The notes below the pieces were generated by a model. It had not been told where the DNA came from and did no database searches. It saw nothing but the letters and a program-made list of their open reading frames with translations. The position numbers and the translations under genes were made by a program. Below are positions 1-5,151 of a stretch of DNA of 5,760 nt, piece by piece. The first letter of the stretch is position 1; every line of letters begins with the position of its first letter. The stretch comes from Chloroflexota bacterium (lineage in GTDB: Bacteria > Chloroflexota > Dormibacteria > Dormibacterales > Dormibacteraceae), in the NCBI GenBank assembly GCA_005880755.1, contig VBGV01000308.1, positions 1 through 5,760 on the forward strand, in the 5' to 3' direction.

Positions 1-812
1 CAGTGGTCGGAGAGGTCGAAGGTGGCGTCGGCGCCGAACAGGCGGGCGAACTCTGCGTCTTTGGCCCAACCGGAGACGAGCGCGGTCCGGTAGCGGCCGA
101 GGCGGCGGATCTCGTCCTTGCCGACTGGAGGCGCAATCAGCACGCGGCCGGCAATTGGATCGCCGTTGAACTCAACCCATCCTGGCAGCGGCCGGCCGGC
201 CGCCGCGTAATCCCGCGCACAGGGCACGCATCGCTTCTCCAGGGCGAACTCGAAACCGTAAGGCGCGAGCGCGAGCATCATCTCCTCGGTCTTACCGAGG
301 GCGTGGCAGAGCAGGACCGGCGTGACCCGGCTGTCCAGCGCAAGCCGGCACCACCGAGCAATCGCTTCCACCGTCGAATCGGGGTCGCCGAAGCGAAAGT
401 GCGGCCGGCCGTACGTGCTTTCGAGGATCAGGATGTCGGCTTTCGGGACAAACGTCGGCGGCACGCCGCCGGGTTGGCGCAGCTTGATGTCACCGGTGTA
501 GAGCACAGAAGTACCGTCATGCTCGAAGTGCAGCTGGGCCGAGCCGAGCATGTGCCCGGCCGGATACAGCGTGACCCTCCCGTCGCCGCGCCGCATCGGC
601 TCGCCGAAGCCCAGCATTCGCCAGCCGCGCGGCCTTCGTGCTTCCGGGATGAGCGCGAGGGTCTGCGGCGTCAGCAGCGCCTCTTTGTGGCGGCGCGCGT
701 GGTCGGTATGCGCGTGAGAGATGAAGGCGAAGCTGCGCACGACCAGGGGGTCAAGCCAAAGGCGGTGGCCCGGCAGCGAGACCCCGCGATCCCAGACGAC
801 CTCGCGGGTCAC
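1..812 (-). CDS. Metallo-beta-lactamase-fold nuclease, partial (C-terminus beyond window)
   Basis: Translating the minus strand from a GTG at 812-810 gives 270 codons open to the left edge. The order of metal-site motifs is that of the MBL nuclease superfamily: Asp21 in LDP (motif 1), SHAHTDH at residues 32-38 (motif 2), PAGHMLGSAQ at 84-93 (motif 3, His87), YTGDIK at 105-110 (motif 4, Asp108), LESTYG at 130-135, a CHALGKTEE segment near 188-196, and DLSDH at 266-270 ending at the edge. This layout resembles the DNA-ligase-associated exonuclease (SNM1-like) and beta-CASP RNA-processing branches, so the substrate is probably DNA or RNA; which one cannot be told here. The start is fixed by an in-frame TGA ten codons upstream and by the GTGA overlap with the nnrE stop. 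AAGGAG at 831-826 lies 13 nt before the GTG, which is long for a Shine-Dalgarno, so translational coupling is likely. No ligase or helicase partner is visible in the window. The gene is undoubted; its exact subfamily is uncertain. Confidence 0.9.
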   Translation of the reverse strand, partial: MTREVVWDRGVSLPGHRLWLDPLVVRSFAFISHAHTDHARRHKEALLTPQTLALIPEARRPRGWRMLGFGEPMRRGDGRVTLYPAGHMLGSAQLHFEHDGTSVLYTGDIKLRQPGGVPPTFVPKADILILESTYGRPHFRFGDPDSTVEAIARWCRLALDSRVTPVLLCHALGKTEEMMLALAPYGFEFALEKRCVPCARDYAAAGRPLPGWVEFNGDPIAGRVLIAPPVGKDEIRRLGRYRTALVSGWAKDAEFARLFGADATFDLSDH

Positions 813-1474
813 AGCCGGACGAGCTCTCCTTCAGCAAATAAGTCCGACGGCACCGCGGCGCCGACCGCTGCATAAGCCTCAAAAGGCACTCCTATGTCCG
901 CGACGAAGACCGGCTCCGACAGTTTCAGGAGTCCGGGCTTCGGGAGCCCCAACGTGATGGTCGTGTGGGCTCGCACACATGGAGCGTAGGCGACGCCGGA
1001 ATCGGCGTCGAGACCAGAAGGCACATCCACCGCGATGACGGTCTTTCCCGATTCGTTGATGGCCGTAATCCAGGCTGCGAACCTTCCATCTGGCGGGCGC
1101 GACAATCCGGTTCCGAAGATGGCGTCCACGATGACCTCGGCGTCATCGAGCTGCAGATTCTCGGCCACTTCGACGCCCAGCGTGCCCAAAGCATCCAACT
1201 CTCGGGCCGCCGGTCCGCGAAGCCGGGCCTTGTCGACGCAACACACACTCGAGAGGCGGCCCCACCGATGGAGATGCCGGGCCGCGGCCAGCCCATCGCC
1301 GGCGTTGTTGCCCACGCCGCACACCACGGCCGCGCGCTGCCTGACGAATCTCGCCACCTGCCAACCCGCTGCTTCCATGAGCCACTCGACCGGGATGCCG
1401 AATCGCTCTTGGGTGAGCGAGTCGACCTCTCTGACTTGCTTACTGGTCAGAGTTGGAAGGGCGCTGGACGACAA
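809..1474 (-). CDS. nnrE: NAD(P)H-hydrate epimerase, stand-alone YjeF N-terminal domain
   Basis: This cytosolic enzyme interconverts the R and S epimers of hydrated NAD(P)H so that a dehydratase can restore the cofactor. Counting from a TTG at 1474, the family motifs are LTSKQVREVD at 9-18 (the usual domain start), VCGVGNNAGDG at 51-61 (the phosphate-binding loop, normally GNNGGDG, here with Ala for one Gly), VDAIFGTG at 116-123 (Asp117 matches the family's catalytic Asp and sits by the K+ site) and AVDVPSGLD at 148-156. The length, about 221 residues, is a single domain: the ATP/ADP-dependent dehydratase (NnrD) half that many bacteria fuse to it is absent and is not elsewhere in the window. 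The frame is open back to a GTG at 1528, but that would overlap the upstream regulator by 89 bp and add residues the family lacks. TTG 1474 overlaps it by 35 bp. Neither start has a clear ribosome binding site, so reinitiation after the regulator is likely. The stop overlaps the downstream nuclease start by 4 bases. Confidence 0.9.
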   Translation of the reverse strand: MSSSALPTLTSKQVREVDSLTQERFGIPVEWLMEAAGWQVARFVRQRAAVVCGVGNNAGDGLAAARHLHRWGRLSSVCCVDKARLRGPAARELDALGTLGVEVAENLQLDDAEVIVDAIFGTGLSRPPDGRFAAWITAINESGKTVIAVDVPSGLDADSGVAYAPCVRAHTTITLGLPKPGLLKLSEPVFVADIGVPFEAYAAVGAAVPSDLFAEGELVRL

Positions 1475-2075
1475 ATGAGCAGTAGGGATCGCGGCGGTGG
1501 ATGGAATCCGATTGCGAAACGGCCGCACCGGTAAGCCGGGAGATCAGCTGTGGCGTGATGGTGCACACCTGCGGGAACTTGAGAGCGGTGTTGCGGAACG
1601 GGCAGTTGTGGATGGTCACACTCACGCCTTCGGGACCCTCCGACTGCTCGACCAGCGTCCCCGCGCGGCCGATCCAGGCCACCACCTTGCGCAGCTTCTC
1701 GTCGAACTCGAGCCCTTCCAGGTCCCGCTCGATGGCGCCGGCGTGCCTGGCCGCGACTCGGGCGAAGACCTCGTCCAGCGCTTCCGGCCCACCCATCTCC
1801 TGCACCTCCTGCAGGACCATCGTCGCCAGCTGCCCATAGCGTTTCGGAAAGACCGCGTCGGCACGCTCGGTCAGCGCGAAGAGGAGGGAGGGGCGGCCCC
1901 GGCCGCTGCGCTCCGGCTGGCTCACGACCAGGCCGTCGCGCTCCAGGTTCGTCAGGTGCTGGCGGACGGCGTTGGGCGTCACGCCCAGGTCGTTGGCGAT
2001 GGTTTCCGCGCTCGAACGGCCCTTGCGCCGCAGCAGCTCGAGGACTTCCATGCGGGTCGAACGGCCGGCGATCAT
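1440..2075 (-). CDS. SufR-like winged-helix transcriptional regulator, probable Fe-S sensor
   Basis: From an ATG at 2075 the protein has 211 residues. Residues 9-50 form a helix-turn-helix (SAETIANDLGVTPNAVRQHL), followed by a wing with GRGRPSLLFALTE at 58-70 and the FPKRY segment typical of SufR-type ArsR/DeoR-like regulators. The C-terminal domain holds NCPF, then VC, then YCSF, giving Cys158-X12-Cys171-X27-Cys199 with His193 nearby. In SufR such cysteines bind an Fe-S cluster that controls DNA binding and represses suf genes. No suf gene is present here; the gene heads an operon with nnrE and the MBL nuclease and is divergent from a small orphan gene. The frame is also open to GTG 2084 and TTG 2120. 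The ATG is preferred because it leaves a short lead-in to the HTH, as in the family, and keeps the upstream repeats non-coding; none of the starts has a good ribosome binding site. The function as a regulator is confident, the ligand less so. Confidence 0.87.
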   Translation of the reverse strand: MIAGRSTRMEVLELLRRKGRSSAETIANDLGVTPNAVRQHLTNLERDGLVVSQPERSGRGRPSLLFALTERADAVFPKRYGQLATMVLQEVQEMGGPEALDEVFARVAARHAGAIERDLEGLEFDEKLRKVVAWIGRAGTLVEQSEGPEGVSVTIHNCPFRNTALKFPQVCTITPQLISRLTGAAVSQSDSIHRRDPYCSFVVQRPSNSDQ

Positions 2076-2111
2076 GGGGGGCACATCCGGTCGCTTGCTG
2101 GCGATGCTAGC

Positions 2112-2145
2112 ACAGGCCAAACAGGCTAAATCGATTTATTACAGG
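2112..2145. promoter_or_regulatory. Candidate operator: 12-bp palindrome flanked by ACAGG repeats
   Basis: TAAATCGATTTA at 2127-2138 is a perfect 12-bp inverted repeat and is conspicuously AT-rich for this GC-rich DNA. Immediately to its left are two near-identical 9-mers, ACAGGCCAA (2112-2120) and ACAGGCTAA (2121-2129), and a third ACAGG follows at 2141-2145. The cluster lies between the SufR-like gene and the divergent small gene, ending 6 bases before the -35 box of the latter. It is therefore well placed to bind the adjacent regulator and affect both directions. Binding is inferred from position and symmetry only; I do not recognise it as a known SufR box. No convincing minus-strand promoter was found: a TTGTCA at 2158-2153 has only a poorly spaced -10. 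Confidence 0.4.
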
Positions 2146-2151
2146 TGGTCC

Positions 2152-2179
2152 TTGACAAAAGGCTTCTGCCCCGTAAACT
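2152..2179 (+). promoter_or_regulatory. Sigma70-type promoter of the 104-residue gene
   Basis: A perfect TTGACA (-35) at 2152-2157 is followed after 16 bases by TAAACT (2174-2179), which matches the -10 consensus at four of six positions. Transcription would begin near 2186, leaving a leader of only about 18 nt that carries the ribosome binding site of the gene at 2204. It is the clearest promoter in the window. Confidence 0.65.
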
Positions 2180-2187
2180 TGGTATGC

Positions 2188-2203
2188 GGAGGAGATAGAG
2201 GGA
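2188..2203 (+). promoter_or_regulatory. Ribosome binding site(s) of the 104-residue gene
   Basis: GGAGG at 2188-2192 stands 11 nt before the ATG at 2204, and GAGGG at 2198-2202 stands 7 nt before a second in-frame ATG at 2210. The two purine-rich motifs mean either Met1 or Met3 could be the start; the products differ by two residues. This is by far the strongest translation signal in the window. Confidence 0.7.
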
Positions 2204-2518
2204 ATGCCAATGATCAAGCAGGCGAGCCGCGCCATCGAGCACATGACTGCTCGGGAGCGGCGCATCCAGCGGGCCAAGTACGCCCGCCGGAACAAGATGC
2301 GCTACATCGACAAGCTCCTGAACGAGCTGGAGATGCTGAACCTGGCCGACCAGCGGCAGATGCCGCCTGTCCTCTCGGTCGCGATCAACAAGGTGATCGA
2401 GGAGTCGCCTGAGGTCACCGTCCTGGCGCAGGCCAAGCCGGCCTCGGTGATGGAGGCGATGGACGCTCTCTACGAGATCCAGGACAGCCTCATGTACAAC
2501 CAGATCGAGGACGAGTAA
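2204..2518 (+). CDS. Small charged protein of unknown function (104 aa)
   Basis: I do not recognise a family. The 104 residues have no cysteine, signal peptide or membrane segment, so a soluble cytoplasmic protein is expected. The N-terminal third is very basic: about twelve Lys/Arg lie between residues 5 and 37, including ARERRIQRAKYARRNKMR (16-33). It reads as one long amphipathic helix continuing into YIDKLLNELEMLNL. A PP pair at 54-55 separates a second helical part (VLSVAINKVIEE, then SVMEAMDALYEIQDSL), and the tail is acidic (IEDE). A basic helix with an acidic tail suggests nucleic-acid or ribosome binding, or a protein-interaction adaptor, but nothing proves it. It is real by its own promoter, strong ribosome binding site, independent terminator and GC-rich wobble positions. 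It is monocistronic and divergent from the SufR-like gene, which may control it. An opposite-strand ORF over the same span (2126-2539) is a shadow. Confidence 0.87.
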   Translation: MPMIKQASRAIEHMTARERRIQRAKYARRNKMRYIDKLLNELEMLNLADQRQMPPVLSVAINKVIEESPEVTVLAQAKPASVMEAMDALYEIQDSLMYNQIEDE

Positions 2519-2537
2519 CCCCGACGAGCTGAAGACC

Positions 2538-2575
2538 AAAAGCCGGACCTCATGCAGGCCCGGCTTTTCTTTTTT
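2538..2575 (+). terminator. Intrinsic terminator, possibly bidirectional
   Basis: A 9-bp stem pairs AAAAGCCGG (2538-2546) with CCGGCTTTT (2560-2568). After one A-C mismatch it continues with three more pairs (2548-2550 with 2556-2558) around the loop CATGC. A T-rich run (TTTTCTTTTTT, 2565-2575) follows. It lies 20 nt past the stop of the 104-residue gene. Read on the minus strand, the same hairpin is followed by CTTTTGGTCTT, so it may also stop the convergent lipoprotein transcript that ends at 2585. Confidence 0.88.
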
Positions 2576-2584
2576 GGGTCTCTT

Positions 2585-3538
2585 CTAGTTGCACGCCCCG
2601 GCGACAGTCATCTGTGCCCCGGGCACCCCAACCGAGCGTTGAAGTCCCGTCTCTGGCCGGTATAGCCAGACCGGCGCCTCGAAGGTTGGCTCCTTGGTGC
2701 TGAATCCGGAGAACCAAACGCTGTCGCCGTTTGCATAGGACGGCGTTTCGGGGCGGCCTATCTCTGGCGATGCGTTGTAGACGCTGCGAGCGAGGTGCGC
2801 ATCGACGATCAAGCGCACCTCAACTCCACCCTGCGTCACCGCAAAGGGATGCCCACCGGCATCGAAGCCCGCCACCGATGCATTCCCGAAATCGGACAAC
2901 CAGGGTTCGATGGCACCCGTCGCAAGGTCGACATGTAGAACTCGGTCTGGCGCTTGCTGCATGCCATCCGCGCGGTCGAGGGTCCATGCACCGAGGGGTG
3001 AGACCCACCAGGGCCCCGCATGCTGCGAGACAGGTATCGGCTTGCTTCCGGAGAGATCGGTCTTGGCAAGGCCTCCCTCGGTGTAGCCGCCGCCGGCGAA
3101 AGCGCTCGATGGGATGGGCCGCGACTCAGCGACGTAAAGCAAGCTTCCAACGAATCCGATCGGCACCCATGAGCCGGCGACCACGACGCGGTCGACACCC
3201 GAGTCAAGACGCTTCTCGTGGACTGCGCCACTGCCATCGGCGTACACATAGCCGGCTCGGTCGGGCGTGGGCACTCCGGCAGGTAGCCACAACCTGCGGC
3301 TCGGGTCGTACCGCACACCATGCGCATTAACCGCGGTGAACCCGCCGCCGGGATACGCGAGGAATCCCGGCGCGTCGTCGCTCCACGTGTGCGACGTCAC
3401 ATCGAATCGGCGCATCACCACCGGCAACTGGCACGGCGTCGGGGAGGTTTGCGCCGACCTGGCGGCTGCTCCTTGGGGCGCGTTCTCACATGCAATTGAA
3501 GCAACGACCGCGAGAAGCACTGGAACCGCCCGCCACAC
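2585..3538 (-). CDS. Secreted lipoprotein, probable beta-propeller, function unknown
   Basis: From a GTG at 3538 the protein has 317 residues; an in-frame TGA two codons upstream makes this the earliest start. Residues 2-16 form a short signal sequence (one Arg, then VPVLLAVVAS) ending in SIAC, a slightly atypical lipobox that would lipidate Cys17 and anchor the protein outside the cytoplasmic membrane. A low-complexity Ala/Gln/Ser/Pro linker reaches residue 35. The rest has no membrane segment. It is a string of short beta-rich units with recurring G, W and D (for example GVRYDPSRRLWLPAG, GSWVPIGFVGSLLYVAES and WLYRPETGLQRSV), consistent with a WD40/YVTN-like propeller. Only two other cysteines exist, Cys36 and Cys316, at the two ends of the mature domain. 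It stands alone, divergent from the serine hydrolase and convergent with the 104-residue gene. Secretion is fairly sure, the fold is inferred, and no ligand can be assigned. Confidence 0.82.
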   Translation of the reverse strand: MWRAVPVLLAVVASIACENAPQGAAARSAQTSPTPCQLPVVMRRFDVTSHTWSDDAPGFLAYPGGGFTAVNAHGVRYDPSRRLWLPAGVPTPDRAGYVYADGSGAVHEKRLDSGVDRVVVAGSWVPIGFVGSLLYVAESRPIPSSAFAGGGYTEGGLAKTDLSGSKPIPVSQHAGPWWVSPLGAWTLDRADGMQQAPDRVLHVDLATGAIEPWLSDFGNASVAGFDAGGHPFAVTQGGVEVRLIVDAHLARSVYNASPEIGRPETPSYANGDSVWFSGFSTKEPTFEAPVWLYRPETGLQRSVGVPGAQMTVAGACN

Positions 3539-3626
3539 GTTTCAGCTAACGGTAGGTTTCACGCCCACGTTATGGAACCGCCCCACCGGGCGATGACTTT
3601 GGCGGGCCCGTATCGTCTAAAGAGAC

Positions 3627-4736
3627 ATGAGCAAGACAACAACGCGCAGCATTCAAACGGACGTCCAGCAAGTCATCGACGAGATGGTGGAATCGGGGGC
3701 CGAGCGAGGCCTCCAGGTCGCCGTCTATCAAAGCGGCAACCAGATCGTCGATGCCGTGGCGGGCGTCGCGGATCCGGCAAGCGGACGGCCGTTTACGTCG
3801 GAGACGCCCGTCTACTGCTACTCGGTGTGCAAGGCGGCGGCCTCGACCCTGGTCCACATGCTGGCCGAGCGCCGGGCGTTCGGCTACGACACCAGGGTCG
3901 CCGAGCTGTGGCCAGAATTCGGCGCCCACGGCAAGCAGGGTGTGACCATTCGCCACGTCCTCAACCACACCGCAGGGGTGCCGGGCATCCCGTTGACGAC
4001 GACGATCGAAGACCTCTGCGACTGGGACCAGATGTGCGCGGCCATCGCCGACTCTGAGCCGTGGTGGGAGCCCGGCACCAAGATCGGCTACCACGCCTAC
4101 ACCTTCGGCTATATCGTCGGCGAGATCATCCGCCGCGTGACCGGCAAGCCCATCTCGCAGGTGCTGCGCGAGGAGCTTTCGGTTCCGCTTGGCGTCGAGA
4201 AGGAGCTGTACTTCGGCATGCCGCGCTCCGAACACCACAGGCTGGCGGTGCTCGAGGACACGCCGATGCCGCCCGATTTCCAGATGCCCGCGATGCCGCC
4301 CGACCTTCCCATGTTCAAGGCGGCCCCCATGTCGCTGATGCCGAACGCGGCGTTCGGCAACCGCGAGGACACCCTGGCCGCGGACATCCCGGCCGGGGGC
4401 AAGACGTCTGCCCGCGCCATCGCGCGAATGTATGCCGCCTTGCTCGGCGAGGTCGACGGCGTGCGGCTTCTCTCGCCGGAGCGCTTGCGCGAGGCGACGA
4501 CCGCGCCGGTGAGCGGAGTCGATGAGGTCTTCGGCATGCCGACGACCTGGGCGCTCGGATACTCGATGGGAGTGCCCGGCGGCGAAACCAAGACGGCGTT
4601 TGGCGTCGGCGGCGTAGGTGGCAGCTTTGCGGGCTGCGACGCGGCGACCGGGATTGCTTTCGCCGTGACGAAGAATCGCCTGGCGAACGACTTCAACGCC
4701 GCGACCCAGATCATCGGCCTGGTCACGAAGAGGTGA
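3627..4736 (+). CDS. Serine hydrolase, class C beta-lactamase/EstB esterase type
   Basis: The 369-residue protein is close to the usual length of this family. SVCK at 66-69 is the SxxK box, Ser66 being the nucleophile and Lys69 its helper. RHVLNHTAGVPG at 109-120 is a family signature. Tyr155 in WEPGTKIGYHAYTFGY provides the second box (YHA in place of the beta-lactamase YxN), followed by GEIIRRVTGKP. AFGVGGVGGSFAGCD at 324-338 covers the third box, with Gly-Val-Gly near 326-328 instead of KTG. This combination is more typical of esterases or peptide/amide hydrolases than of true antibiotic-degrading beta-lactamases. There is no signal peptide, so it is probably cytoplasmic; the substrate is unknown. 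A Met/Pro-rich loop lies at 213-239. The start ATG 3627 has only a weak AAAGAG (3619-3624), very close by. The gene is a single unit between a divergent lipoprotein gene and a convergent cyclic-nucleotide-binding gene, with 10 bases between the two stops. Confidence 0.92.
   Translation: MSKTTTRSIQTDVQQVIDEMVESGAERGLQVAVYQSGNQIVDAVAGVADPASGRPFTSETPVYCYSVCKAAASTLVHMLAERRAFGYDTRVAELWPEFGAHGKQGVTIRHVLNHTAGVPGIPLTTTIEDLCDWDQMCAAIADSEPWWEPGTKIGYHAYTFGYIVGEIIRRVTGKPISQVLREELSVPLGVEKELYFGMPRSEHHRLAVLEDTPMPPDFQMPAMPPDLPMFKAAPMSLMPNAAFGNREDTLAADIPAGGKTSARAIARMYAALLGEVDGVRLLSPERLREATTAPVSGVDEVFGMPTTWALGYSMGVPGGETKTAFGVGGVGGSFAGCDAATGIAFAVTKNRLANDFNAATQIIGLVTKR
4264..4303 (+). repeat. In-frame 13-bp direct repeat within the serine hydrolase gene
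   Basis: CGATGCCGCCCGA occurs at 4264-4276 and again at 4291-4303, exactly 27 bases apart. The protein shows two imperfect 9-residue units, MPPDFQMPA then MPPDLPMFK, inside a stretch with six methionines between residues 214 and 238. It looks like a small tandem duplication in a surface loop. Confidence 0.7.
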
Positions 4737-4746
4737 GGCGGCTGAG

Positions 4747-5142
4747 CTAGTCGGCCTCCGCCTGGCGGATGCGCCGGCTCAGAGTCTGGAGCAGCCTGTA
4801 GGCCACCTCAGGGTGCTCCTTGAGGAACGGTTTGAAGTTCCACTCGGGGATTGTGGCCAGCGTCACGTCGCTGTCCGCGGTGATGGTGGCGCTGCGCCCC
4901 TCGTTGTCGAGCAGCGCCATCTCGCCGAAGGAATCGCCAGGACCAAGCTTTCGTGTTTTGCCCTGCCCGGTCTTCACCGTGACCGTGCCGTCGGTGATCA
5001 CCATGAAGCCGACGCCGCCTTCGCCGCGGACGACGATCTCGTGGCCTGCCGGGTGCTTGACGATCTTCATCTGCTTTTCGACTGAACGGACCTCGGAGTC
5101 AGGCAGTCCCTGGAAAAGCTTGGCGCTCTTGAGTTCGCTCAC
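4747..5142 (-). CDS. Single-domain cyclic-nucleotide-binding protein
   Basis: The 131-residue protein is one CNBD/cAMP-binding fold with little else. The N-terminal helix LFQGLPDSEVRSVEKQM (9-25) is the usual entry to the domain, and HPAGHEIVVRGEGG leads into the beta-roll. FGEMALLDNEGRSATI (72-87) is the phosphate-binding cassette, with Glu74 for the ribose hydroxyl and Arg83 for the cyclic phosphate, so real cAMP or cGMP binding is plausible. It ends in a C-terminal helix (VAYRLLQTLSRRIRQAE) and has neither a DNA-binding HTH as in CRP nor a kinase or channel domain. It must therefore act through a partner or as a regulatory module. The start is a GTG at 5142 without a good ribosome binding site, 9 bases after the stop of the Kelch gene, implying one transcript with it. 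The 3' end converges on the serine hydrolase. Confidence 0.9.
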   Translation of the reverse strand: MSELKSAKLFQGLPDSEVRSVEKQMKIVKHPAGHEIVVRGEGGVGFMVITDGTVTVKTGQGKTRKLGPGDSFGEMALLDNEGRSATITADSDVTLATIPEWNFKPFLKEHPEVAYRLLQTLSRRIRQAEAD

Positions 5143-5151
5143 GCCGGAATA

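Noticed and set aside
188..203. 16-bp perfect palindrome of alternating GGCC
   Set aside because: It lies inside the nuclease coding sequence (AAGRPLP region) and is expected by chance in such GC-rich codons.
3..875. 290-residue plus-strand open frame
   Set aside because: It is antisense to the MBL nuclease and the end of nnrE, has no domain-like features, is Arg/Ala/Glu-rich as GC-rich shadows are, and the minus frame has all MBL motifs.
2126..2539. 137-residue minus-strand frame over the small gene
   Set aside because: Leu/Val/His-rich shadow; the plus strand has promoter, ribosome binding site and terminator in register.
3521..3583. Direct repeat TGGAACCGCCC at 3521-3531 and 3573-3583 around the lipoprotein start
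   Set aside because: Only 11 bp, one copy is coding, and no symmetry or promoter element goes with it.
3539..3626. Possible promoters in the 88-bp divergent gap between the lipoprotein and serine hydrolase genes
   Set aside because: No pair of -35/-10 hexamers with correct spacing matched better than three positions; promoters must be there but I cannot place them.
3570..4238. 222-residue minus-strand open frame opposite the serine hydrolase
   Set aside because: The plus strand encodes the SxxK and Tyr boxes; the minus product is His/Arg/Asp-rich low-complexity sequence typical of an antisense shadow.
4736..4763. Possible hairpin AGGCGG/CCGCCT between the convergent serine hydrolase and CNBD genes
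   Set aside because: Only 6 bp with a 16-nt loop and no T tract; it extends into CNBD coding sequence.
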